In this document: positions 48,532 through 60,308 of the stretch, piece after piece
Numbering within the stretch: position 1 is the stretch's first letter
Layout of the letters: every line of letters starts with the position of its first letter
Assembly: GCF_032362555.1 (NCBI RefSeq)
Contig: NC_083512.1
Span: 4,390,001 to 4,454,000, forward strand
From: Amyelois transitella
Taxonomy: Eukaryota > Arthropoda > Insecta > Lepidoptera > Pyralidae
DNA: 64,000 bases
Reading direction: 5' to 3'
Program-made: the position numbers and the translations under genes
Notes under the pieces: model-generated
Told to the model about the DNA's origin: nothing
Database searches by the model: none
Seen by the model: only the letters and a program-made list of their open reading frames with translations

Positions 48532-51500
48532 CTGAAATAAAAGAATTATGATTTGTAGCGAAAAAAATTAAGAGAAAAATATACCCTACGAATAAACATA
48601 TCCAAACTAACGCTATCACCGGGCATGACGCCAAAAGTCGGCCCTTATGTTATTTCTTAAATTATTTTACACTAGAAAATCTTATTAACATAGGTACTAT
48701 TTGGTAGGTACATCTTTATTTGTACTACGGTAAGATCTCGAAAGCAGAACACCTGACCACATTTGAAATTTCAACGGACACCACGCAATGACACAGGTTT
48801 ATTCAAATTTGAAAATTGAAAATTTCTTAAAAAAAAAATTGAGTATTTAGGTATGTCGTTTTAGGATTCTAGTATTCCTTATTAATTTGTTTTTTGGAAT
48901 GTCGAAAACACGTGGTTAACTTTTTGCTAACATCCAACTTATGGTCATCTTATATTTTGCTAATAGGTATGTCTTCTTCTTCCCGGAGTTACTCTCCGTT
49001 ACATCCTCATTTCTCTGGAGAGGAGTTCGGGGTGCGCCTTTGACTATGTTCTTATGTATCCTAACTGTTATTGTTTATTTTTAAAAGTATTTCATATAAA
49101 AGTATGTAAGTAATATGTAGGTATCTATCTTGTTTCTATCTACCTTGGTTTCTCGGTATTCTCTTATTTTTCTGGCTAATGTTAGGAATGCTTCTTCTAT
49201 GTTAATGTCACTTTTACAGGATACCTCGAAGAATGGCATGTCGAAATCGTCGGCTATCTGTAAATAGGTACAGCCTTTATAATTATTACCGTAATTCCTA
49301 ATAAGTAGTTCCGATACAAATCTATAAATTTTTAGGATTTGTATTTTTAACCCTCACCATTATTTATGGTGATTTTGTTTGTTGTCAGATCTGTTGTTTG
49401 TTATCTGATGAGCTTTCTTTAATCCTTGTTGGATTAAAGATCAAAAGTCAGATGGCATAGGCCTGTTTTGACTTCAACCCGCCGTTTTGGTATTTTTTGG
49501 TTGACGTCAAATAAAAGTGATAGATAATTAGGGAAAAAGTGATACAAATTTGACCTTCTATTCCATATACTTTTTAAGTTTCCTTGGCATAGACTGTGTA
49601 AATCAACACGGGGCTTTTTTGTCAACACACGGTCGTTTAATTTGTAACTTTCCCATGAAAATTGTACAGCATTAACATGCTATAGTTTTCCTAACAGATT
49701 AATATGAGTATAAAATAGGCATATAGACACATTTCTTGGGAGCCAGCAACTTGTACGTTTCACCATGCCCAGAGGCTGCTATAGCTACTTTTAATCAAAT
49801 TGACACTTATTTTTGTTTTGTTTTGTACTGTTTATTTGCTCCTTCGTATAAAACGAGACGACGAATCGGAGGCTTTTAATTCATCTTAACTTTCGGTCAC
49901 TCAACTTGACCTTCAAGTCCTTTCAAGAACATTTTGTCTGTCTATCCCTTAAGAGGTAAAGACTTAATAATATATCGAAAAAACGGTTTATTCAACTTTG
50001 ATCACCCAGATGATATCACCTGGGCAATCAAACTCCACATTTGAGTGTCCTGACATCACCTTATGGCAAATCACCTGGGTGACCGAAATCAACAAGATGT
50101 GATTCCATATTTTAGTTTACCTTCTGACCCCTTTCTTTTGGAACAGCCCTGTGGTTCTCGTGAACGTCGCATTTGTTGCCGACCAATACTTTGATCACGT
50201 CCGGGGATGCATACTGAAATCAAAAATAAATTTAGGTATTATATATTTAAAATTAAATTTAAAAGGTTTAGTATTGGTTCATTATTAGGTACCTATATAC
50301 ATACATACAACCATTAAATCACGCCTAGGCAGATACTGCATAATGCAAAATTAAATGTAAAAGGTTTAGTATTGGTTCATTATTTGGTAGGTATATACAA
50401 ACATACCTACAACCATAAAATCACGCCTAGGCAGAGACTGCATATTTCCACTTGCCACGATCTCTGCATACCTACTTCTTTCGGTTTCGGGTACTTCTTG
50501 ACCTGACCTCTTGCTACGCCTGCCTTTTGAACGTCTCAAATTTAATCGTACGTTAGTCTAGGCCTTCCCACTCCGACTTTTCCATCCACACTCCTTGTAT
50601 ATTTGCTTAGTCAATCTGCTTTTATTCATCGTCTCCACATGACCAAACCTTAACATACCTACCCTTTTTTAGGTGTATCTTGAAAACAAAAGATATTTTT
50701 TGCCCCAACTCGAATAAAGATTACATTTCACGCGGGTAATAGGTATCGAAATACTTATAACTGATAAGCTTTAGGTGATTTTCAAAATTCGCTGAGCATA
50801 TTTTAAACAATTTACTAAAAGCGTCAGGGATTGATAATTAAGTAATTGAAAAATTATGTTGTTTACAAGTGATTTCACTAGCGCGATGCTGAAGTCATAA
50901 CCCTTTGTTGCTCTCTGTGACATTAACAAAGTGTCGTAAAATTACTTAACTTTTTCCTTATCCTACTAGTATTAATTTGGAACAAAGCCATTGCTATGTA
51001 AAATTCAACAGGCAACTTACTTCTTGAATGTTCCTCAACCAGTAAGACAAATGATTGAAAGACTCCAAATTTGTAATATCGTACATAAGGATAATTCCCA
51101 TAGCGCCTCTATAATACGCGGTGGTGAGCGTACGAAACCTTTCTTGTCCAGCCGTGTCCCATATCTGCAGTTTTATTGGCACTCCGTCCAAGTTTATGAT
51201 CTTCTGTTTAAAGTCTATGCCTGGAATTCGTAAAAACATACTTAGAGCTTTTTTTTCTTAATATTCAAATACAAATTTATCTGGAATTTGTAAAAGAATG
51301 GTCTGGAATATGATACCTACCTATTTGTTACACACCCAAAATCCTGAACTAAGAAACTATTTTCAGTATCGAGCTACGAGCATGTAGGACTGTTAAATAC
51401 TAATAAATGACGTTCGATAATAAGCTACAGGTAAATAAATTCTTACCAACTAGAATTGAAATCCTATATAAATACTTTGATATAATACAAATATGACAAA

Positions 51501-52290
51501 ATGATATTTTAAATACTTTGTACACTATATTAGAAACGTTAATATATCTAATTATTTCCATAAGGTAATGGAAATAATTAGATATATATATTGTGTAGGT
51601 ACACATGTAGGTACATTAGTACATTATGATCGTTTCTGATTTATAAAAAAGTAACTTACGTGTTATAAAGTACGCAAGTAAAAAGATTTGGTACCTACGA
51701 ATTATTAAATAGTAGGTACTATTTAATAATTCGTAGGTGACTATGACCTAAACGGTCAAGAACCTCAGACAGTACAACGAACTATTTTAAAGAGAGATTA
51801 CTGCACCCTACTGTCTAACATCTTACTATAGAATTAATTGATATTGCAATAAAATGTATAAGTACTATGCCAGTGATGGAGTAACATACCTACTTATAAA
51901 TTCTGATATTTGTAAGAGTAATTAGAAGTGCGTATTATTTAATTCGAACACCAATGTTTCGTTCCCAAGACAATACATAAGCGTGAATTTAGCGTCTAGG
52001 TAATCTGCGTAAGCTGTAAGGTTTTCAACGAGTGCATCTATAAAATAGCCACGCAGTGCCGTTACAGCGTCTTCACCATTGTTCTACTCGCTGAATAATA
52101 TTTTATTGTATTATGAATTTGAAAACACAACATGACAAAGGCTCGTAAAAGGAAAGCCAAACTCACCTATTGTTGATATGTAAATATCGTAGTATCTTTC
52201 ATCACAATATCTATGCACTATACACGTTTTACCTACATTGGAATCGCCTAAAACTAATAATTTATACGTTGCAGAAAAATCTAAAGCCAT
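48448..52290 (-). CDS. Rab-family small GTPase (Rab8/10/RabX4-like), five exons, 204 aa
   Basis: Exons on the minus strand are 52290-52167, 51220-51021, 50213-50121, 49257-49144 and 48531-48448. They join to 615 nt without frameshift, with donors GTGAGT, GTAAGT, GTAAAC and GTAGAT. Seen: P-loop GDSNVGKT (15-22), switch I Thr in YISTIGIDF (37-45), WDTAGQERF (62-70), NKCD (121-124), a final base motif SCK (152-154) and the C-terminal CSC (202-204) for double geranylgeranylation. Known: Rab proteins cycle between GTP and GDP states and direct vesicle traffic on membranes. The switch and inter-switch sequence ([20 protein letters not shown]) is typical Rab. Subfamily is uncertain: the exocytic Rab8/10 group or the arthropod RabX4 type is my best guess from memory. 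Odd points are Cys in SCK where SAK is usual, and repeats filling intron 2. Confidence 0.95.
48966..49060 (-). repeat. Repeat family C copy in Rab intron 4
   Basis: CTTCTTCTTCCCGGAGTTAC, GTTACATCCTCATTTCTCTG and GAGGAGTTCGGGGTGCGCC. Confidence 0.65.
49144..49257 (-). CDS. Rab GTPase exon 4 (residues 140-177)
   Basis: Acceptor ATTTACAG and donor GTAGAT, phase 0 at both ends. It encodes [20 protein letters not shown] and [18 protein letters not shown], with the last nucleotide-binding motif (SCK) and the final helix of the G domain. Confidence 0.93.
50121..50213 (-). CDS. Rab GTPase exon 3 (residues 109-139, NKxD)
   Basis: Acceptor TGATTTCAG and donor GTAAAC, phase 0 at both ends. It encodes [16 protein letters not shown] followed by [19 protein letters not shown] is the guanine-specificity motif. 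Confidence 0.93.
50249..50440. repeat. Tandem duplication, about 98-bp unit
   Basis: Two adjacent units begin AATTAAATTTAAAAGG (about 50251) and AATTAAATGTAAAAGG (about 50349). Each runs through GGTTTAGTATTGGTTCATTA to ATCACGCCTAGGCAGA. The unit includes the end of the RTE tail in Rab intron 2. Confidence 0.8.
50405..50650 (-). mobile_element. RTE-like 3' end in Rab intron 2
   Basis: On the minus strand it encodes the same C-terminal tail (GRPR and [12 protein letters not shown] segments) and ends at the ATCACGCCTAGGCAGAGACTG side towards 50405. It lies in antisense relation to none of the exons and parallel to the Rab transcript. Confidence 0.65.
51021..51220 (-). CDS. Rab GTPase exon 2 (residues 42-108, switch II)
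   Basis: Enters after AATTCCAG, completes Gly42, and encodes [40 protein letters not shown] and on to NIQE, ending at GTAAGT. It carries most of the Rab-specific family motifs. The acceptor has only a weak pyrimidine tract. Confidence 0.95.
51542..51587. repeat. Hairpin, 20-nt perfect arms, 6-nt loop (Rab intron 1)
   Basis: Arms 51542-51561 and 51568-51587, ATATATCTAATTATTTCCAT and its complement. Confidence 0.92.
51693..51738. repeat. Hairpin, 20-nt perfect arms, 6-nt loop (Rab intron 1)
   Basis: Arms 51693-51712 and 51719-51738, ACCTACGAATTATTAAATAG and its complement, only 105 nt from the preceding hairpin. Confidence 0.92.
52167..52290 (-). CDS. Rab GTPase exon 1 (residues 1-41, P-loop and switch I)
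   Basis: ATG is at 52290-52288. It encodes [20 protein letters not shown], then [21 protein letters not shown], and ends in phase 1 at donor GTGAGT. The N-terminus is very short before the first beta strand, as in most Rabs, which supports this start. Confidence 0.93.
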
Positions 52291-52368
52291 TTTTGTTTAC
52301 TTTTGATCGTGCACTGGCTCAAAACATCGGGGGAACTGTCAAATGTGAGAAAAATCAATGAGGGTAAG

Positions 52369-52380
52369 TGCGCATGCGTG
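52369..52380. promoter_or_regulatory. NRF-1-like palindromic motif upstream of the Rab gene
   Basis: GTGCGCATGCGT lies about 80 nt upstream of the Rab ATG in a locally GC-richer stretch. It is one base off the palindromic NRF-1 (Drosophila Ewg) consensus TGCGCATGCGC, often found in promoters of housekeeping genes. The role is inferred from motif and position only. Confidence 0.4.
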
Positions 52381-52525
52381 GGGTCGCCCTAATGTTATGT
52401 TGCAACAAGTTTATTCGTTAAACACCTGAGTCTTAGTGTAGATTTAGACTATGTAGGTACCTAGTAAGATTTTTGATTAACGTAGCTTATAAATTAAAAT
52501 AAGTTAAAGTATCTTTAGGTATACA

Positions 52526-52634
52526 TCACAATTCTATCATCAAGTCAAAAAGCTGAACGTGGCCTATCAGTCTTTTCATGACTGTTGGCTCTGTCTACCC
52601 CGCAAGGGAAATAGACGTGACTATATGTATGTAT
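52526..52634 (+). repeat. Family A 3' half upstream of the Rab gene
   Basis: TCACAATTCTATCATCAAGT, AGCTGAACGTGGCCTATCAG and GCAAGGGAAATAGACGTGAC plus TATGTATGTAT. Confidence 0.78.
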
Positions 52635-55600
52635 CTTTAGGTAAATATTAATGTCAGTACCTACCTACATTAAAAGTTTGTTTTTCGATTTTCATACTAT
52701 AAAGCCAATATTTGTTTTTAGTTTTATTGAACGGGATATATTAATAATTTAAGAGTAGACTGAAAGATGTCCTGTTATTAATGATTCTGCCTTTAGTTGT
52801 TTTTCTCCCACTTCGGAATAAAACTTTTTGTAGAATTATACGTACGTATATAATTTATACACAAGGCTTTCCCGGTTTATTATCGATATTTAATTTTAGA
52901 ATGCCTAACTACCTACCTACATCTATCTAGGTAAGAACATCGAGACAGACAAAAGTCATAAACAAACCCTGAGGGGCAGTCGGAACGTATCTATCCTAAG
53001 GGAAACATATTAACCAATGCTAGTTAAAGTTAATAACATGTTCTGTGGTTAATAAATTTGATTGTAAGATATTTACCAACATGAGATAAACTAAAGGACG
53101 CTGCCTACTTATGTAGATACAATCAATTCCATCTTGCACATACCCCAACAAACAATAATTATGTTAACGTATCTAACTGCATTAGCCGTTGGGGAATAAA
53201 TGTAAACCTTCCGGGTTTGTGGGTGTAAAGCGGAGTTTCCTGGCTCAATCTATCACACTCTTATCATTTACACAATAAAGTCTAGAATGAATCTCATAAT
53301 ATGTGTATCATTGGACTCTAGAGATATATTAAGAGCTCCATTTATTTTACTTAAACCCTCGATAGTGGCTATCAAGCCGATTCATCTCGGTGGTCAATGT
53401 ACTGTATGTAAATGTCTTATGTTTTTGTATTAATGCACTCCGCTTGAGATCTGATATGGCACCTTTGTTTCTTTTCTCGGTGAGTGTTAAGTTCAAGGGT
53501 ATGTTTGCATTTTATTGTTTATATGATTCAATTTGACTTCACGAGTAGATCTTTCCGTGATTAAGGATTTTTCATTGGGCTTAAATATGTTTTAAGAAAC
53601 TTTATGACCTCTTAAACTCTTCGGTGTTCTTGTTGGATCAAAGGACCTTGTAAAAAATTAAGTATTTTCTGTTGTTTTCGAGGCTGGATCTTTAGCATAT
53701 GAGCTTGGGATAGGGACTTGTTTGGATAAACCTAGTACTAGAATATATTCACCTATTCAATGATAGTTTAAACATGAACGGCCTAGGCAGGAATACGTTA
53801 TCTAGGCTTGAGTTAGAGGAGTTAGAGACAGGACATCAGGAGACGTGAATTGACATCTACATATCATACCATGTTTACCTATCAAACCATTTTTAGACGT
53901 TACAAAAGACAAGACGTTACAATAAAGGTCAAACTTTAAACTTATTGTATTTTCATTTCATTGCCGTTTGTTTTAAAATTATTTAATTATCCATTACAAA
54001 ATGTAAATGATATGGTAATCGATAATATTATAGCTGAAGACTAGACCATTTCCTGCATTAGAAATGTTCTTATAGGTAAATATTTATTCTATTACCTAAG
54101 TAACGGTACCAGCTTTTAGGATTCGATTTAGAACGCGCATATATCTAATAACCTATGTGTGACAGGGCTTCTATTCCGGGTCACACGGTAGCCGCAAACT
54201 CAGCTGCGCGCACGCAGAAACAACAGCTTCATTCGTCAACCACAAGAGAACACAGGCGCTTCACTTGATTTGTTGTGAATACCCGCAATTTTGAAGCCCA
54301 CGTTCCGTTTTACTATTCTGGCAGTTAAGCCACCGTAGCTTCTGTTTCCTTGCAATTTAGTCGCGAATGACAAATGTTGTGTTGTCCAAGTCAGGTGTAA
54401 CGGAATGGATTGCTGTTTCGCTTTTCATTTCGCTCCTAGGGTTGTTTTACGACAGCGCACATTATGCCAATGCGTTTACTATAAATCCCCTTGTCTCAAC
54501 CGCTGTTGTTTGGCTTTATGTCTACGTTGTAATAGGTGCCCGGGGCATCGGTCTCTTCATAGTGACTGGTCATTTTGCCGGCCAGTTGCCGGCTTCTATC
54601 GTCATCGTCTCGATTTAATATCTATTAAACTATCACTTTCGGTCGCCGAGTGCTCTATTGTCAGCGATATGATCTTTTTTTGTTGTAATGAGTGCGCAGA
54701 TCCGGCCGATTGTTACCTAATCGCTGTAAGTGACGCACTTGTGGGAACATCGGACTTGAGCAATTTCTTTGAACTTTATCTGGCTGGTCTGTGGGCGATC
54801 TAAGTGATCGTTGCATTTCGTCCAGTGAAACAGTTCTATTCATCAATCAATGATACAAATAGACAATTTGGTTGATTAATCGTGCCGCTCGATGTGCCTA
54901 GGTAGGTATTGCGTCGTATTACGAGCATGAACGTCGACCTAAGTATATCGCCGATGAAAAGATTGCTCTTAAAATATTTTTGGAACATGATAAGTAGAAG
55001 TAATTTTGTCTTTATAAATTGCTATCTTAACATTGTTACTTGAATAAATACTATCATTATTTTACTGGGTACCTAGATGAGTGAATGATGATAAGCATTA
55101 AATGGTAAATGTTTTTTAATTCATATGTTTACCTTATTAAAGTGCGAGTTTAAATATGCAAATAGCAGGTTCTGTTGCTGCAAAACTGCCGTGTTTCCTT
55201 TACGGCGGTTATTTATATCCTTTCTTTGCGATGAATGTATAATTTGCTCTCAGATCCAGTGTTTTAGAGGTCAGGGAGTTGGAGGTCGCCAGGGTTCCGG
55301 GAACATGTGACAAGCAGGCTTATTGTTCGCAAATTGTTTCACGCAAGGTTCTGTGTAAATGTCAGATAGGCGCCGGCGCCGCTGGGCGGAGCGCGGCTTG
55401 TGACAGAAATGACAAGCACAAATAAAAGAGAACAGGTGAGGATAACACTTCATTCAGTGTACGCTTCAATAAATAAAGAAAACGAGCACAAAAGTGGTTG
55501 GTTCTTTGATAGTTAAAGATTTCGCAAAACCAAACATAAAAACTACTACGATTCAGGAGCAAAATGTTTAAAAAGGGCGATTAAGTTTGGTCGGATTATG

Positions 55601-56950
55601 ATTTAAAACCTATATTTCAAAACTCAAATATACCTTCTTACGAGAAGGTCTCCTTCCATTCTCTTACTATTTTTCTGCAACAATATCTACAGCAGCTTGA
55701 GGGCTGGTCACAAACATTTTGTCTTATAAATCTCAGCCTGTCAACTGTATTGTTTCGCTCCATTGTAGTCTCATATTTTATCCCTCACTGTTGTCACTTG
55801 GTAATACTCCATGATTAAGTCCAACCACATCGATGATCTAAGAATGCAATGCGCGTGAGTATTTCTTAACATTAACAATTATGTTTATATCTCTATCAGC
55901 TAAGCATGTTTCTTTGTTCCTCTGCCACTATGCTTCAGAGCCTGAGGTCTGCTGAGTAACATTTGAACTTAATAATTATATAAATAAGGAACATAAATTG
56001 CGGAAGCAGTAAAAGTAAGCTTTCAGGCAGGATTCAAAATTATTTTAAATGTTAGTACATATTCTTACTGATTTTGCATTGTTCAAATTACAATTGAAGT
56101 AACTACAATTTGAATAAAACTTATTAAAAAGAAGCTAATATTTGTGAACGTACTTAATGCAATACTTAGATACTTATGTCATTAAATTTCTAAAACTTAT
56201 TGCCCTTTTAATATTCGACATATCTGCAACTATAAATTTAAAATGTGAAGAAATAATTTATTATATCGTGTCCTTTGAAAACGTAATGCGCTGTTTATCA
56301 ATGTCGAACGCTCTTCAATAGAAAATAATGAATGCGCCCGACTTGAGGATGCAATCGTTTGATACGAACTCATATCCTCAGCAGAAGATGAGCCCGCTTT
56401 GAAATGTTTTAAATCTTGTTATTCGAGCTAAATCTAAAGATATATAATATAAGAGGACACTAAGCTATCGACTGACTTATCAACGCACAGCGCAAACTGT
56501 TAAGTCTAGAGACACCACGGGAGGATTTTCCAAAGTTTCCAAGTTTCATCGTAATCTAACCGATAGCTTCTGCATGATTCTTTCACAAAAAACAGACAAA
56601 CAAACAACTTTCTAATTGACTTACCCATTATATTTTTTATTTGTAGATAGAAATAAAAGCTCAGCCTTTATAATAAGAACCGACTGTATTTATCTGACCT
56701 TAAAACGCACATGACAATGGCCGACAACTGTTCAGATCGCACGTGCTTATTTTCATGCGAGATGCCGACACAGGCCGAACTCTGAATTGAGAGAAGCACT
56801 TTGCCTATTCATGGAACATACTACGATTTATTTGAATGAAATTATGCAAATTGCGAATATTATGTATGCCACTATACTAGTCTGGTTAACGCTATTTCAT
56901 ACTAAGTAGAACTACAGTTTATTCGTTTATATATTTACAGCACGAACATG

Positions 56951-57030
56951 GACCACGTTCAGCTGATTGGCTTATTAATGGTATTGAAAGGTTAATAGCC
57001 TATCATTTAAAAAATCCCAAGTTTGTCAAC
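56951..57030 (-). repeat. Family A fragment
   Basis: GACCACGTTCAGCTGATTGG, AGGTTAATAGCCTATCATTT and AATCCCAAGTTTGTCAACC. Confidence 0.5.
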
Positions 57031-60000
57031 CTTTACATGCATTAATTCTCCTCTTTCTGTATGTGTGATATTAATATTAATCAACCTTCAAATTCGACTG
57101 ATTTTAGAATCAACGCAGAAAAAATCTCACATTATATTTTTTCTTCCTTACCAAACTAGCACTGGTAAGGAAGCTCATTCCTCAAAAGAGATGGGTTGCA
57201 CAACAAAATATTATCCTGCCTTTGTACTGTACCATAACTTAATTTTAACATGTGCTTTTTGTCATAATAGCAGTACCCTCATACTTAAAAACAAAAAAAA
57301 ATTAAACATTAGCAGACAAAATTTAAAAGGAAGAAATAATAAAAGGATCTAACTCAATTTTTGTACCATATTATGTAATAAGTAATAATTTTTAAGAATT
57401 ACGTCGCGTTGGATGACCGGCCGCGCGAATTAAAAAGATTGAGTTTCCTCAGAAAGTGTCGATCCATTCATTACATTATACTCCCTTGACGCCTTTTCAA
57501 TTTAATGCCCTTTCCATTTATCACGAGCCTTCCATCAAAAGCCACTTCCGTGGAACATGCATTGAGAGTGTTGAATAGAGCAAATTATCACGTCGATACT
57601 TACACTTTCTAGCTTTACATACTGTCGCCAACTATGAGTTTAAACCAAGTAGGTACCGACTTACATGGTATAGGAACGTTACCTAAACGTTTCGAATTGT
57701 CCGCTTTCTTGGAAACTTTTTATTTCTTTATTTAATCTTTTCTTCACGTATTTTAACAATTGTTATGTTGCTGGAAAAACTTTACGAAATTTGCTTTTTT
57801 CATGAAACACATTTTTTTTGTTCATAGGTAGTTGTATAAAATGGATTTCCTTAAGGGATACTCAAATTGATCTAGGTATAAAATAAGGCTCAGGTATCCC
57901 GACCCGATCACATATCAACTATCTCTTTAAATAAACATAAAAATAATTTTAAGACTTTAAGAAAGTTTCATACACTTGCCGTAGCAATTAGTACGCGCCC
58001 ACACATATTTGAGGAGATACTTAAAGTCTGGCGCCACCCGTGAGAAAAATAAAACCATTCGATAAAGGATACCTACTTAACAATCACTAATATTTTCAAT
58101 ATGACAAATATAAATTGTTTCAGATAATTTTGTATCATTCATGATCATTATTTATCATTCATGATCTTCCGTTAATAACTTTAAAAAATAAAAAGAATTT
58201 CCATGCAAGAATTCTCAGACAAACAGTACAATGGTAAAATAAAACTTATTGGAATAGATAAGAAAAAGAGAAAAATAACTCGTCTGATTCATTCGTGAAG
58301 TCCAAAGCAGGATCGAAATAAAATTAAATTGAATAAATTTATAACTCACCCCTGATTTGTGTACCTTCCCTTTACCCCTAATATCCTTTATCCCTGCGGT
58401 TAAATTTTCGCAAATTAGGTAGAGTGGTTGGTGAAGTCCTTAAAAACTTGAGAAGTCGAAAATGGAATTAGTAAAATGTGAGAACTATTTATAATGAAAA
58501 AAAATAATCCAAATAGACAAAGCAGAGATCTTTAATGCGGTCATTTCTTTATTTATTTAATGACCATGTTATTTCTGTCATGTTCACGAGCAAGGCTGTA
58601 AAAGCCTTTATTAGGTGCATTTCTTAAAGCCACTTAAAAGTAAAAGTCTGAATTATTGCTAGCCAAAGCCCTCTTGAAGACTTGTTTGAATTAAAAAATA
58701 TTTTTAAATATTAGGTATTTTTGTTTTTTCTATCTATACTTTTTTGGTACAGAATCTCGTTATAAAAAAGCTTTTACATTTTAGCTATTTTTATTGGCTC
58801 TTCTATCGTTCGAAGATTAAATGTTTTTCAAAGATGGAAGGTGTCTTGACGACAGATGCGCAATAGTTTCTGGAGAGAAGCCATAATGGGTTCAATTTAC
58901 AAGTCATTTCCTATCTGATGACGTATCCCTCTCATATTTGTTTTCTGTAGCACCCTCAGCAGTAAACATTTTAAGTTATTAGCTTAACTTTATTAAAAAC
59001 GAAAACTATTACAAATGAAATTAATAAAATATCAAGATGATCTACTGAACATGGTATTCATTGAATATTATCAACAATCCTTTTCGCGTTAGGGTAGAGC
59101 CGGTAATCACACATCATATTGAGCTAATACACATAAAACTAGGTCATCATAATGTTCAATTTTATTTTTTTTTTGGTGAAATTATAATTAAAACGCACTA
59201 CCTGTTCTGTTTAGAATGTTACGAACTTTGAATTTTGTAACTGTTATTTAATTTATCAAAGGTGCTTACACTTCTAAACTCTTCATTTGTCAACACTTCT
59301 TCAACAATAATGGCAGTATTGTCAAACAGTTTAATCGATTACAGCAAAACACTATTTGTTTTTCTAACCTAAACTTTGCATAATCACCTAATGCTTTTGT
59401 CAACACTTTTCTCCGAATGATTGATTGATAACAATTAACACGATTTGCTATGCAAATATTACTGACTGACTGTTAGCCAATTTAATCGATTACATAACGC
59501 GTCACCGGACCCATTATAGTTCACGTAATCGCCAAAATTTACCGATTAACAATCCGAAATACGATTAATCCATTTAATTTGAGTTCGTTTTTGGTAATAA
59601 GTGACTATCCAATAAATTTTTACTGACCTACTGCAATGTAGGGTTTGTTTATAGCAAATTTTAAACAAAATAAAAATCGGATTAAGGGTTGGTACCTATA
59701 CAAACATTTACATATACACATGTGAACACTAACATTTCAAATTATATATAGATAATATAAAACCTGCAAATCTTTTGAAATTTTATAATATAGCAATAAT
59801 TTTATGGAGTTTTATCAATATGCATCTGTAATCAAGCACTATATATCAAGTTTGAAATTGGTAAGTAAGTACTTATAATTAGCAAAATCACGATTCTTCT
59901 TGGTCTTCAAGCCGGATAATCGATCACATGAGATATGAATCTTATCTTAAATCGTAACTCGCAAACAATGGCTCTGAAGTATGTAACTGTTATATTCTTT

Positions 60001-60221
60001 AACACTTTTTCTATGAAGAGGAACAGATTATTGCAAAAAACCTTTTTTTTGAGTTATGTAAGTATTTTTGTTGCAATTTTCTTATTAATGTCTTTTCTTA
60101 TCTGTCTTGAAATAAAAAAACAACATTTACCTTTGATACTATCTATGCATTTTTTTTGGGATCAGGTACATATTGCTTTACCTTCAGGCATTTTGTCTAT
60201 GATTAATTAATTTTATAAGCG

Positions 60222-60308
60222 GGACAGATCTGCAAGGATCGTAGCAAGTGGAAATCCATAGTCTCTGCCTACCCCAATGGGGGACAAGCGTGATGGTACC
60301 TATGTATG
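60222..60308 (+). mobile_element. RTE-like 3' end, short
   Basis: CAGATCTGCAAGGATCGTAG, then CAAGTGGAAATCCATAGTCT and CTGCCTACCCC, lead to GGTACCTATGTATGTA. It is the terminal part of the RTE tail only. Confidence 0.6.

Noticed and set aside
51542..51738. MicroRNA precursors in Rab intron 1
   Set aside because: Arms of 20 nt with 6-nt loops and perfect pairing are too short for a pre-miRNA, and I see no known mature sequence.
54661..54846. Minus-strand frame of 61 codons
   Set aside because: No homology or splice signals; overlaps the hydrophobic plus-strand frames.
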